A DNA stretch of 64,000 nt from Streptantibioticus ferralitis (lineage in GTDB: Bacteria > Actinomycetota > Actinomycetes > Streptomycetales > Streptomycetaceae). The position numbers and the translations under genes were made by a program. The stretch lies in NCBI RefSeq assembly GCF_029223525.1, contig NZ_JARHTQ010000016.1, positions 114,929 to 178,928 on the forward strand, read 5' to 3'. Position 1 is the stretch's first letter. Each line of letters starts with the position of its first letter. Positions 40,752 through 49,556 of this stretch are shown here, piece by piece. The notes beneath the pieces were generated by a model. The model was given only the letters and a program-made list of their open reading frames with translations. It searched no databases and was not told the origin of the DNA.

Positions 40752-41902
40752 GCGGCGTGTTCCTTCCTCGCGGTGTCGGACAGGGCCATGACCAGGGCTT
40801 GTTTGGAGACGCGGCAGTAGTTCGTCTCGGTCGTGGCCAGGCTGCCGTTTTCGAAGTAGCGATTGCCCGCCTGCGCTCCTCGACAGAAGTCGAAGAACGC
40901 GCAGGTGGCGTCGCACTCGTCCAGGCCGGTCAGGAACTCCCGCACGTACCGGAGCCGGTGCGCCCGGTCCAGCATGGCGGGGATGGACTCCTCCAGCACG
41001 TTTCCGGCCCGGAAGTCCTCGTACGTCGGGGCGGTGGTGTCGGCCAGTTCGGGGGAGAGCAGCACGACGTCCCCGCTCACGGAGATGGTCGGGATGGGGT
41101 CGATACGGCGTTCTTCCCAACGGGCATGTTGGCCACTGCGGACCAGGTGCAGGTAGTCGCCCAGGCGGTCCAGCTCCCGTACCGTCGGGCCAGCGGGGTG
41201 GCGGCTCCAGGCGATGGTGCGCCGCCAGAATTCGATGGCCTGCTCGCGGGTGGGCGGCTGTCGCTTGGTGTTGACGCCCTCGGCTTCCTCGATGTTCAGG
41301 CCGATGGATTCGCAGCCCAGGTCGGTGAGGAAGTCGAGGAGCAGTTCGGGTTGATCGATGCTGTCTTGGCTGACGACCGCAAGGGCTGAGAAGGGAATGT
41401 CCCGGCTGCGCAGCCGGTCGATGCCCTTCATGATTCGATCGAAGGCAGGTCGGCCGCGGCGATCGATGCGCTGCGAGTTCAGTACCTCCGGCCCGTCGAT
41501 GCTCACTCCGACCCGGAAGTCGTGCTCAAGCAGCAGGTCGCACCATTCGTCGGTGACGAGCGTGGCGTTGGTCTGCATGTAGTGGCGCAGCAGCCCTGCC
41601 TCTAGCAGCGGCTGGAAGGGGGCAAGCAGGCCAGTGAAGCGGCGCACCCCGAGCGCCATGGGCTCGCCTGCGTGCCAGACGACGGCCAGGGGCTGGCTGC
41701 CGTCCTCCTCGACCAGCTGGGCGGCCGAGCGCGCCACCGCGCGAGCGACCTCGACGGGCATGTGGCTCCGCCGGTCCCGGTCGCGGAGGTAGCAGTAGGT
41801 GCAGTCGAGATTGCAGAACTTGGTGGGCTGGACGACAAACGTCGTGGGCCGGGTTGCGATGCGTGCCGCGTATCGAGCAGACCAGTCGCGCTGGTTCAAC
41901 AT
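40748..41902 (-). CDS. amcB: radical SAM/SPASM peptide maturase (cyclophane-forming)
   Basis: The 384-residue enzyme carries the radical SAM cluster motif CNLDCTYCYL (CxxxCxxC, about residues 33-40) in a TIM-barrel core (WHAGEPMALG; VGVSIDGPEVLN), and a C-terminal SPASM-type cysteine set (LDECDATCAFFDFCRG ... NYCRVSK). It should use S-adenosylmethionine radicals to join Trp side chains to beta carbons two residues on in the precursor. ATG 41902 has AAGGAG upstream. The precursor gene overlaps its stop; the order maturase, precursor, pentapeptide, oxygenase-like protein forms one operon. Confidence 0.9.
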   Translation of the reverse strand: MLNQRDWSARYAARIATRPTTFVVQPTKFCNLDCTYCYLRDRDRRSHMPVEVARAVARSAAQLVEEDGSQPLAVVWHAGEPMALGVRRFTGLLAPFQPLLEAGLLRHYMQTNATLVTDEWCDLLLEHDFRVGVSIDGPEVLNSQRIDRRGRPAFDRIMKGIDRLRSRDIPFSALAVVSQDSIDQPELLLDFLTDLGCESIGLNIEEAEGVNTKRQPPTREQAIEFWRRTIAWSRHPAGPTVRELDRLGDYLHLVRSGQHARWEERRIDPIPTISVSGDVVLLSPELADTTAPTYEDFRAGNVLEESIPAMLDRAHRLRYVREFLTGLDECDATCAFFDFCRGAQAGNRYFENGSLATTETNYCRVSKQALVMALSDTARKEHAA

Positions 41903-42104
41903 CTCAGCGACTCCTTGTCGTCTATGGACGGGGTGCCGGGCCGATGTTCTTGGTCGAGCACCCTCGCCGCCGGAGCATGCTCAGGACTCATCGCGAGCGA
42001 GTCCGTGGACGGCGACGAGGGAACTCGGAGCGGTCCGTTTCTGGAGGGGCGGACCACTCGCTTGTGGCGCCGGACGACGGGCGTGGGGAGGAGCGGCTTG
42101 AGCA

Positions 42105-42329
42105 CTACTCCACGGGGTGATCGGGGTCTACGGCCGTGAGAGGCGCATTCGGTGTCGTGGCGAGCTGCGGCTGTTCCACTGCGCTGGCGCCGAGCAGGCC
42201 GAGAGCGACGATGCTGCCGAGGACCCACACGGCGCCGAGGAATATCCCGAGGTGATCCGTTTTGGGTTGGGCTGGCTGGACCGTCGTCGGGTTGCCTGTG
42301 CGGTTGGTCGGGTATCGCGATCCATTCAT
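42105..42329 (-). CDS. small single-pass membrane protein, 74 aa
   Basis: ATG 42329 has an AAGGAG site 6 nt upstream. A polar N-terminus is followed by one membrane helix (LGIFLGAVWVLGSIVALGLL, about 27-46) and an acidic tail. It lies about 200 bp upstream of the radical SAM gene on the same strand and may belong to the RiPP operon (for example export or immunity) or to the element's conjugation/spread functions. No family recognised. Confidence 0.6.
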   Translation of the reverse strand: MNGSRYPTNRTGNPTTVQPAQPKTDHLGIFLGAVWVLGSIVALGLLGASAVEQPQLATTPNAPLTAVDPDHPVE

Positions 42330-42509
42330 CGGAATCTCCTTCGGCTCAAGGGCGGCACCGCCCCGGGTGGGAGAGGACGGTGCCGCCGACCTTGGCTCGG
42401 CCACCCGGAGCCCCCGTGCAGGTGGGGAACCCCTGCATTCCGTGGCCTGCGGGCTCCGAGCAGCTGATGGCAGTCAACGGCCCCCGGGAGTGCGAAGGAG
42501 ACCCCAGAA

Positions 42510-42532
42510 GGTGACCCCAAGATGGAGTCACC
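42510..42532. promoter_or_regulatory. GGTGAC-N11-GTCACC inverted repeat before the XRE-TPR gene
   Basis: A perfect 6-bp inverted repeat at 42510-42515 and 42527-42532, about 50 bp upstream of the regulator start at 42582. Candidate autoregulatory operator. Confidence 0.4.
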
Positions 42533-42581
42533 CTGTGAGCGGGCGGCGTAGCATCGAGTAACGCCACCGGGGGAGCCGTTG

Positions 42582-43847
42582 ATGGACCGCCAGTCGCAGG
42601 ACCCGCGCCAGGTCACGGCCGGGCTGCTCAACGACGAGCGGTTCCTCGCGGCTTGCCAGCAGCGGGACATGGGAGCCCTCTTCCGGCTGCTGAATCACCG
42701 GGGAGTCAGTACACGCCGTATCGCCGCTGCCGTAGAGATCAGCCAAGGGCGCCTCTACGACTACATGAACGGCCGAACGCGGGTGGAGAAGCTCGTGCTG
42801 TTCGAGCAGATCGCCGATGCCGTCCACATCCCCGGTCACCTGCTAGGACTCGCTCGCCGTTCGTGGGAGCCACAGACCTCTGAGCAGCATGGCGGGCAGG
42901 GCACTCAGCCCCGCGTTGATGGCGATGATCTGGCGGCCATGGACGCGTTCCGCAGCGCCGACCGGCAAACCGGAGGAAGCCGGTTGTACGGAGCGGTGGT
43001 TCGCCATCTCGGCGAGAAGGTTGCGCCCCGTCTCGTTGACACGACCAGCGGACCCCAGATCTTCGCGACCGCGGCGGTCCTGACGGAGATGGCGGGCTGG
43101 ATGGCGCACGACTCAGGCCGTGACGACCTGGGAGCCCAGCACTTCGCTCGCGCCTTACCGCTGGCGCGCACCTCGGGTGACTTACCCCTGGCCGCCAACA
43201 TCGCGGCCAGCAGGAGCCACCTCGCGCTCCACACCGGTGACCCCGCATCCGCCGCGCACTGGGCACACACGGGTCTGTCCCTCGCAAGCAAGGGACCTCG
43301 CATCGCCTCGCTCACCGCCCGACTCCATGCAATGCAAGCGCGAGCCTTGGCGGGCGGCGGGCAGCAATCAGCCGCCCGTCGGGCGCTGGATGCGGCACAC
43401 AACGCTCTCGAAACTCCCTCAGACGCCGACCATCGCTGGCTCAGCCCGTTCGACGCCGCCTCTCTGGCCAGCGAGTCGGCCCTTGTCATGCGGGATCTCC
43501 AGCAGTACGAGGCCGCCCTCCACCATGCCGAGCGCGCCATCGCACTGCGCGAGGACGGTCGGGCGCGCTCGTTGGCCTTCAGCAGGATCACCCTTGTCGG
43601 CGTCCACGCACAGCGCGGTGATCTCGAAGCCGCCGTCCGTGTGGGACGCGAACTCCTTACTACGAGCCCAACTCTTGGATCGGTGCGGGTCGTTCACCAA
43701 CTGGATGACCTTCGCAGGCTGTTGGAGCCGTATCGTGCGCATGCGCCCGTGCGGGATTACCTGGCGCACTTCGACGACGCCATAAGGTCCAGAATGCTGC
43801 TGCTCGCCGACATCATCACGTCGTCCCGGGGAGGCACGCCGATATGA
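42582..43847 (+). CDS. XRE-family regulator with C-terminal TPR-like helices
   Basis: The 421-residue protein starts at ATG 42582 (GGGGGAG upstream; a TTG directly before is the other option). An N-terminal HTH (TRRIAAAVEISQGRLYDYMNGR, about 47-68) is followed by about 300 residues of paired helices resembling tetratricopeptide repeats (ALPLARTSGDLPLAANIA; AALHHAERAIALREDG). This architecture often regulates actinomycete integrative elements and senses peptides or metabolites. Two TTA codons (43155 and 43182) make its translation bldA-dependent in Streptomyces. The downstream Nudix gene overlaps by 4 nt. Confidence 0.85.
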   Translation: MDRQSQDPRQVTAGLLNDERFLAACQQRDMGALFRLLNHRGVSTRRIAAAVEISQGRLYDYMNGRTRVEKLVLFEQIADAVHIPGHLLGLARRSWEPQTSEQHGGQGTQPRVDGDDLAAMDAFRSADRQTGGSRLYGAVVRHLGEKVAPRLVDTTSGPQIFATAAVLTEMAGWMAHDSGRDDLGAQHFARALPLARTSGDLPLAANIAASRSHLALHTGDPASAAHWAHTGLSLASKGPRIASLTARLHAMQARALAGGGQQSAARRALDAAHNALETPSDADHRWLSPFDAASLASESALVMRDLQQYEAALHHAERAIALREDGRARSLAFSRITLVGVHAQRGDLEAAVRVGRELLTTSPTLGSVRVVHQLDDLRRLLEPYRAHAPVRDYLAHFDDAIRSRMLLLADIITSSRGGTPI

Positions 43848-44356
43848 GGCCCACACCCGCTGATCCGGTCGCCTGGAACGCCTACCTCGCCGAAGGCAAC
43901 GCGACGCAGGCGCGCAAGCGCGTCTCCGCCGATGTCCTGCTGCGTGACCAGTCCGGCCGCGTACTACTCGTCAAGCCGACCTACAAGCCCGGTTGGGACC
44001 TGCCGGGTGGGATGGCCGAGGCCAACGAACCGCCGCACGAAGCTGCAACACGCGAGCTGAACGAGGAGCTCGGCCTCGCGGTGACCCTCCACGACGTACT
44101 GATCGTCGACTGGGTCGCCCCTCACGGCCCCTGGGATGACCAGATCGCCTTCATCTTCGATGGCGGCACCCTTAGCGAGAAGCAGGTTGCCGACGTACAG
44201 CCGCACGACGAGGAGCTTTCTGACGTGGCGTTCCTCTCCCCGGACCGGGCTGGGGACCTTCTACGGTCACGGCTCCGCGAGCGTTTCCAAGTCGCATTGC
44301 AGGCTCTTGCCGAGGGACGCTCGAAGTACCTGCACGATGCAAGGCCACTTTGGTAG
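43844..44356 (+). CDS. Nudix hydrolase, Pif-like
   Basis: The 170-residue protein has a perfect Nudix box: G57-x5-E63 region GGMAEANE, then RELNEELGL (about 70-78), which hydrolyses nucleoside diphosphates linked to another moiety. It overlaps the XRE-TPR gene (ATGA). In the Streptomyces element pSAM2, the Nudix-type protein Pif blocks redundant transfer between cells that already carry the element. Position beside the element's regulator makes the same exclusion role likely, though Nudix substrates vary widely. Confidence 0.85.
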   Translation: MRPTPADPVAWNAYLAEGNATQARKRVSADVLLRDQSGRVLLVKPTYKPGWDLPGGMAEANEPPHEAATRELNEELGLAVTLHDVLIVDWVAPHGPWDDQIAFIFDGGTLSEKQVADVQPHDEELSDVAFLSPDRAGDLLRSRLRERFQVALQALAEGRSKYLHDARPLW

Positions 44357-44452
44357 GTCCGTCTGTTTACTGATTCGGTGGAGCCGAGTGCCCCACTGCC
44401 GCCCGCCCGGTCGCCTGATGACCGCACCAGCCACGAGGAGCGTTCCCGCCCT

Positions 44453-44713
44453 ATGACCGGAACCGCTGCTCGCATCCACGAGTGCAACGTGTGCCGCTGG
44501 TATTTCGATCTGGTCGCCGCAGGCCGCCAGACCATCGAGTTACGGATGCGCTATCCCCGCCTCGAAGATATGGCCACCAGACACGTGATCCGCTTGGGAG
44601 CAGGTGCTGGAACTGCTCATGCCCAAGGTGCGGTGAAGCTGATGGAGCTGTCCGACAGCAGGGTGTCGCACCCGCAGGTATCGAACGGCTCGGTCAACAG
44701 GCCGTGGAGATAG
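44453..44713 (+). CDS. ASCH-like domain protein, apparently truncated
   Basis: From ATG 44453 (GAGGAG upstream) the first about 50 residues match the start of ASCH-domain proteins common on actinomycete elements: ARIHECNVCRWYFDLVAAGR, KTIE-type QTIELRMRYPRLEDM, then HVIRLGAG. The remaining about 36 residues do not continue the domain, whose usual length is over 100, so the gene may be frameshifted or 3'-truncated. ASCH folds bind RNA or modified nucleotides. Confidence 0.55.
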   Translation: MTGTAARIHECNVCRWYFDLVAAGRQTIELRMRYPRLEDMATRHVIRLGAGAGTAHAQGAVKLMELSDSRVSHPQVSNGSVNRPWR

Positions 44714-44723
44714 GGTTCCTGGC

Positions 44724-45143
44724 ATGCGAAAGCGGGCGACGATCCTCCTTATGGCCTTGATCGTCAGTGCTGTTGGGATCTACGGCATCTATTACGTGTC
44801 CCCCTACGGGCAGCACGACAGGCAAGCGGCGGCGTACGAGCGGACGTTCCGCGCACGGATGATGTCGGTCGGGGATGTACGGATCACTTCTGGAGACCAC
44901 CAAGTGAGTGGGAACCGGTGGGGTGAGGGTGGAGAGTGCTCCCTCTTGGCGACACTCGAGGTGAACACCCCCTTGGGGGCGCAGACATTCGAAGATCGGC
45001 TGAAGACAGCGCTCACCCCGTACACGGATGAGTACGTACATGAGCAGGTCACACGGCTCAGCGACCGTGACGGTAACCGTGTCTTCCGGGTCGAGGCCGG
45101 AACCCTGGTTGACGGTGGGAGCCTGGACCTGCGCTGCGGCTGA
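44724..45143 (+). CDS. membrane-anchored or secreted hypothetical protein, 139 aa
   Basis: A short basic N-terminus and a hydrophobic segment (TILLMALIVSAVGIYGIYYV, residues 6-25) suggest a signal anchor or uncleaved signal peptide; there is no lipobox. The outer domain has two cysteines (GECSLLATLEV and LDLRCG at the C-terminus) likely to form a disulfide. No family recognised. It is convergent with the lytic-enzyme-like gene at 45177. Confidence 0.65.
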   Translation: MRKRATILLMALIVSAVGIYGIYYVSPYGQHDRQAAAYERTFRARMMSVGDVRITSGDHQVSGNRWGEGGECSLLATLEVNTPLGAQTFEDRLKTALTPYTDEYVHEQVTRLSDRDGNRVFRVEAGTLVDGGSLDLRCG

Positions 45144-45176
45144 GGACGCCAACCGCAGCGCAGGGGCGGTTGCGCC

Positions 45177-46532
45177 TCACCCTGGCGGGGGTGTGGGGCT
45201 CGGGCCAGGGGAGGGCGATGGCGTGCCTGGCTGGGGCGGGCCGGATCCGTCTCCCGTGGTGATCGCACCGGGCGGTGCGTAGAGCGGGTCGAGGCCGATG
45301 TGATGGCCTGCCGGGGTTTGCGAAGCCAGCTGACTGAGGGCCTGCTGGCGCTGGGCGTCGGTCAGTGAGCCCCAGGCGCCTGCGTCCTGGAGATGTGGCT
45401 GCAACTGGTCCCAGTGCTCGGCACGGGCGTGGATGTCGCCGCCGCGGGGTGCGGTGTCGTCGCCGTATTGAGCGTTGGCGTCCCGCATCTGTGGGGTGTC
45501 CGCGGCGTACAGCAGGAACAACTGCTTGTCGGTGACGGCCCCGTGGGAGTTCTGCTTCATCTGGGCCAGGTAGTGAGCACTCAGCCGAATGTCCTCGTTC
45601 GGGTTCTCCTCGACGTACTTCGTCAGCTGGGCGTCGCTGAGATCGCCGAGGTACGTGCCGTCGACGGTGAACGCGGCCGGATCGTTTGCTATCACCTGGC
45701 GTGCTGTCGGGATCTTCATGTGCGTGATGCCAAGTGATTTGTCGGGCTTGGCCGACTGCTGCAATGCCCAGTCGAAGATGTGCCCGAACCATGCTTCCGG
45801 GCCGTCCAGGCTGGGGTCGCTGTTCTGGTACCACTGCTGCTCTTGCCACACGATGGACATCAGCAACTGCTCACTGATACCGGTATCTTGAGAGGCGCGG
45901 CGGATCGCGTCCAACTGCGTCGGTGAGACGTTGAGCGGGTGCAGGCCGTCGGGGCCGCTGCTCAGGCGGAGGGCGATGCTCAGCGGGCTGTTGGCGTCGT
46001 TCTGGAGGGCTTGTTGCGCCAGTGCCGGGTTGGCCACTTGGGTGAGGGCGGCGATGGTGCGTATTTCGTTCGCTGCCGTGGTGTCGGCATCGGTGGCCGC
46101 AGTGAGGGCCTCGGAGATCAGCTCCGCGGCGTGCTTCACTTGCTCCTTGGCCGCGTTGACATCGTCCCCGTTGGAGGGGTGGGCGGTCACTTCGCCGTCA
46201 CCTGAGACGGTCAAGCCGTGAGCGCGGGCGTAGTCGAGTGCGCTGTGCAGCGTGCGTTGTGCGGATTCGATCGCGTCCGCCAACGTGTCGTAGGTATGCA
46301 CGAGTCCACGCAGTGCGTCGGCCGCCGCCTCATAGTCAGCTGCGTGCTTGACGAACTGCTGTCGCGCGGCTTGGCCCGTGTCGTTGACCCAGCACATCTT
46401 CAGGGTGCCGGCAACGTCGTCGTGAGCGAACGAGGCGACGTCGCGACAGTGCTTGGAAGCCGCTAACGCGTCGTCGGCCGCGTTACGCCACAGCTTCGGC
46501 TGGGCGTTGTTGAGGTCTTGGACGCTCAGCAT
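45177..46532 (-). CDS. WXG100-like protein with lytic transglycosylase-like domain
   Basis: The 451-residue product has a helical N-terminal half (about 1-180) typical of ESX substrates (LWRNAADDALAASKHCRD ... YEAAADALRGLVHTYDTLAD). A lysozyme-like domain follows at about 210-370: MSIVWQEQQWYQNSD, where the Glu is a candidate catalytic acid, and SLGITHMKIPTARQVI, like the GLMQ/TA motif of lytic transglycosylases. The C-terminus is Pro-rich. No Sec signal is present, consistent with ESX/type VII export. It is coupled (TGATG) to the small WXG100-like gene upstream. Possible role: wall opening during mating, or a toxin to rivals. Confidence 0.72.
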   Translation of the reverse strand: MLSVQDLNNAQPKLWRNAADDALAASKHCRDVASFAHDDVAGTLKMCWVNDTGQAARQQFVKHAADYEAAADALRGLVHTYDTLADAIESAQRTLHSALDYARAHGLTVSGDGEVTAHPSNGDDVNAAKEQVKHAAELISEALTAATDADTTAANEIRTIAALTQVANPALAQQALQNDANSPLSIALRLSSGPDGLHPLNVSPTQLDAIRRASQDTGISEQLLMSIVWQEQQWYQNSDPSLDGPEAWFGHIFDWALQQSAKPDKSLGITHMKIPTARQVIANDPAAFTVDGTYLGDLSDAQLTKYVEENPNEDIRLSAHYLAQMKQNSHGAVTDKQLFLLYAADTPQMRDANAQYGDDTAPRGGDIHARAEHWDQLQPHLQDAGAWGSLTDAQRQQALSQLASQTPAGHHIGLDPLYAPPGAITTGDGSGPPQPGTPSPSPGPSPTPPPG

Positions 46533-46840
46533 CAGGACTGCTCCAGCCATGTGGCTTGCTGATGAAGCTGGTTCGATACGGACATGTCGGTACTCACGTA
46601 CGCGTCCATAGCCTTGGTCACGGCGTCCGCTGCCGTCTCGACGTTCTTTCCCAGCTCACGCAGTCGCGACTGCCAGGCCGACACACACGCGTCATTCGCC
46701 GCCCCCGAGGCCCAGCCGCTGTGGGCCTTTCCGGCTGATTCGGCGTCGCTGAGATTTGCCTTGTGCGCACCGGCCGCACGGTCGGATTTGAACTTCGCCG
46801 CAGCCGCAGTTACCGGTTTGGGCGTGACCCCTATATCCAT
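46532..46840 (-). CDS. WXG100-like (ESX family) small helical protein, 102 aa
   Basis: About 100 residues, all helical, without signal peptide: SGWASGAANDACVSAWQSRLRELG has a Trp-x-Ser-Gly turn like the WXG motif, followed by a second long helix (NVETAADAVTKAMDAYVSTD). ATG 46840 has GAGGGGGGA upstream. It precedes and is coupled to the lytic-domain protein, as ESX partner pairs are. A secretion chaperone or co-substrate role is inferred. Confidence 0.7.
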   Translation of the reverse strand: MDIGVTPKPVTAAAAKFKSDRAAGAHKANLSDAESAGKAHSGWASGAANDACVSAWQSRLRELGKNVETAADAVTKAMDAYVSTDMSVSNQLHQQATWLEQS

Positions 46841-47023
46841 CGTCCCCCCTCGCTCCGCCGTGCTGGCAAGCGGAGTTACCTCGCACGGTCAAAACTCAAG
46901 GCTAACGTGGCCGCACCGCGCCCGGCACGGGTCTGGACACCAACTCGCCAGCGGCTTGTCCACGTTGTCAGACTCCGCGCCGCACGAGGCTGTTCCGCAC
47001 GGCGACGGACGGCCAACGAAGCC

Positions 47024-47782
47024 TCATTGACGGAGTTGCTCGGCGATCTTCATGAATTCGGTTTGGGTCAGGAATCGGTCTTCGCTGCGCACGCTGAGGG
47101 TATAGCCGTCTTCATACCAGGTGACGGCCCGGTACGGCTCCTCCTGTATGCGTGCCGGGTGCCCGTTGATGGTCGCCAGGGTTCCGGGAATCTGCGGAGT
47201 TCGGCCGGTGGTCTGGACGATGCTCACCGCACCGGCGTCCCCTCCGCCGCCCGCATTGCGTTGGTACGAGCTGGTCCAGGCTGGCGTCTTCGTTCTTTCG
47301 TAAGGGGAACCGGTGTTGTTCGTCAGGAGGGCGGTATCCGCCGGGACATAGCCGGTAGGGAGGTACCCAGGGTGGGCGAGACGGCTGGCTTGGAAGGGGG
47401 TAACGGTGCTGCCTGTGACTGCATCGGTGAGCGCTCTGTCTCCGACTGGTTTGTGCAGGGTTGCGGTGACAAGCCTGTCCTGCCAGCCGTCGCAAACAGT
47501 GCCCTTGGGGAGGAAGGCGTGTCGTTTCCGTTTCAGTACCAGCGTGACAGTGCGAGTTGATTCATGCGCCTCGAGCTGGGGTCGATCCTCACAGCCCGTC
47601 CAGGTTACGGGGGTGGTCAAGGTGCGACCGTCGCCGCTCACGAGTACGTCGCCTGGCACGGCGGCGTCGTGAATGTGTGAACGGTCCCAGGCGACCCAGC
47701 CCAGTACAGCGCCGGTGAGGCAGACCAACACGGCTAACGCCCACACAGCGCGGCGGACGCCTCGACGCTCCTCCAAGGCCAC
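47024..47782 (-). CDS. single-pass membrane protein, 252 aa, unknown
   Basis: GTG 47782 (GGAG 8 nt upstream) is chosen because it is close to the membrane helix (AVWALAVLVCLTGAVLGWVAW, about 12-32). The outer about 215 residues contain two cysteines (TWTGCEDRP; GTVCDGWQD) and end in MKIAEQLRQ. No enzyme motif is seen. It lies upstream of the WXG100-like pair on the same strand, 183 bp away, and may be part of the same secretion-related group. Confidence 0.7.
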   Translation of the reverse strand: MALEERRGVRRAVWALAVLVCLTGAVLGWVAWDRSHIHDAAVPGDVLVSGDGRTLTTPVTWTGCEDRPQLEAHESTRTVTLVLKRKRHAFLPKGTVCDGWQDRLVTATLHKPVGDRALTDAVTGSTVTPFQASRLAHPGYLPTGYVPADTALLTNNTGSPYERTKTPAWTSSYQRNAGGGGDAGAVSIVQTTGRTPQIPGTLATINGHPARIQEEPYRAVTWYEDGYTLSVRSEDRFLTQTEFMKIAEQLRQ

Positions 47783-47902
47783 GGTTACGCTCCAGAGTTT
47801 TGCCGACGACCGAATGCGAGCCTGCCACCTCTCGACCGTCCAGGGAAGCCGCGGTGGGCTGGTGCCCCCACCGGCGCACCAGCCCACCGGCCGCTCATTC
47901 GT

Positions 47903-49321
47903 TCATCCAGTGACCAAAGTCCAGTTCATGTCGTGGAGGGTCTGGTAGATCGGCACGTAGTACACGCCGTGCACACACCATGGCTTCCGAGCGGCACGGT
48001 CCAGGACGGGAAGCGACGCCGGGCAGTCCACCGTCGTGTCGAGAGCCGTGATCATTCCCCGTGCCTCGTCGGCCGAGTAGTTGTTGACGCCCGCGAAGAC
48101 GGGGCCGCCGCTGTCACCGTTGACTGCGGCAACGCCGTCCGGCACGTACTTGCTGGCGTATGCGAGGTCGGTGGTCGGTCGGTAGACGCCGTTCTGGCCT
48201 TCGATGCCGATGTCGGTCTTGGCGATCTGGATGTTGGTGTGGACGCCGGAGTTGGCGCCGTCGGTACAGACGTAGTCGCCGACGTTGTTGTGCCCCCAGC
48301 CGGTGACGGGCTTGGCGTAGCCGTCCGTCTCATCGGGACGTCCGTCGTACAAGTAGCCGCGGGCTTGGTGGGAGGGCAGGTAGATGCCCAGGGCGTCGTC
48401 GGAGGCGTAGGTCTGGGAGTTATCGGTTATGCCGTTGGGGTCGCCGCCCCAGTATGTGCTCCACTGGCCGTTGCCGCCGTTGCAGTGGTACGCCGAGGTG
48501 AGCATGTACTCGCCCTTCGCGTTGATGACGCTGAACGCGCTGGAGCAGATGCCGCCGGTGGGGTTCCGCAAGGCCGCGCCGCCGGACCAGGGCGAGGCGT
48601 CGTGCGGCCGTGATGCCAGGTCCTCGGCCAGCGGCTTATAGGTTGTGGTGGTGTTGACGCCTGTCAGGCGGTCCGTGAGTGCCTTGACCTCAGCCGACTG
48701 ATCTTGACGAGCGGTTCGTGTGAGGGGATCCGTGGCGTCCCGCTTGCCCGTGCCGCGGTCTTCGTCGTAGCCGATTTCCAGGCCGCTGCCGTCGACGGCG
48801 GGGCCGATGCTGGTGATGCGGATCGGCGTAGCGGTGGAGGCGATGCGCAGGTCCGTGGGCTTGCCGCCGTGGAGGAGTTTGTTCCGTGCCGCGTGCAGGT
48901 CGGCCTTGGAGTAGTGGGCGGGGCGGACCTCGGCAGTCACACCGGTGGGCAGGTGGGTGAGGATGCGTTGGACGCGCTGTGGTGGGGTGCCCTTCCAGTG
49001 CAAGCGCAGGTGGTTGTGGTCGGGGTCGACTTCGACTTCCGTGAACCCGGGGATCTTTGCCCGGTCGGATTCGGAGAGACCTTCGGTGATCTCTCCGGCG
49101 ATCTTGTCGAGTACTTCCTGCTTCTTACCGATTGAGATGAGGTGCCGGTCCGTGATGTGGTGGCTCTTGGTCGACGCGGTCGTCACATTCGCTGCCCCGC
49201 TGCCCGGTGGCGCGGGTAACGCGCATGCTGAGGGTGAGGCGGCGAGCGACAGGGTTACGGCCAGTGCTGAGGCCGGAAGCACCAGCGCCGCCCATCTACG
49301 GGGTGTAACAGCGTCCTTCAT
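47903..49321 (-). CDS. secreted trypsin/chymotrypsin-like (S1) serine protease
   Basis: The 472-residue product starts at ATG 49321. Residues 1-36 form a Sec signal peptide (RRWAALVLPASALAVTLSLA ... ASACA). A propeptide-like region of about 170 residues is followed by the protease domain, with His in MLTSAYHCNGG, a candidate Asp in KTDIGIEG and the nucleophile Ser in VNGDSGGPVFAG. The signal region contains a TTA leucine codon, so expression may be bldA-dependent and late in development. It is carried by the mobile element next to ESX-like genes. Confidence 0.87.
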   Translation of the reverse strand: MKDAVTPRRWAALVLPASALAVTLSLAASPSACALPAPPGSGAANVTTASTKSHHITDRHLISIGKKQEVLDKIAGEITEGLSESDRAKIPGFTEVEVDPDHNHLRLHWKGTPPQRVQRILTHLPTGVTAEVRPAHYSKADLHAARNKLLHGGKPTDLRIASTATPIRITSIGPAVDGSGLEIGYDEDRGTGKRDATDPLTRTARQDQSAEVKALTDRLTGVNTTTTYKPLAEDLASRPHDASPWSGGAALRNPTGGICSSAFSVINAKGEYMLTSAYHCNGGNGQWSTYWGGDPNGITDNSQTYASDDALGIYLPSHQARGYLYDGRPDETDGYAKPVTGWGHNNVGDYVCTDGANSGVHTNIQIAKTDIGIEGQNGVYRPTTDLAYASKYVPDGVAAVNGDSGGPVFAGVNNYSADEARGMITALDTTVDCPASLPVLDRAARKPWCVHGVYYVPIYQTLHDMNWTLVTG

Positions 49322-49556
49322 GGGGCATCTCTCTGCCGGTCCGATTCTGACGTGATTCAGGCTGTTACTGGTGGGGCCACGGAGACAATCGAGGAACCGG
49401 CCACTCCGCTCGGCCCATGCGCGATGCCCAATTCGCCGCAAGATTTCGGCTCCCAGGGTGCCCACATCCTGCCGTTCACCATCGCGTCCCCAGGCTTCCT
49501 CGCCATGGCGTTGTGCCGCCCACTGATCGCAGTGGGCGGCACACTCCGCTTCCGGG

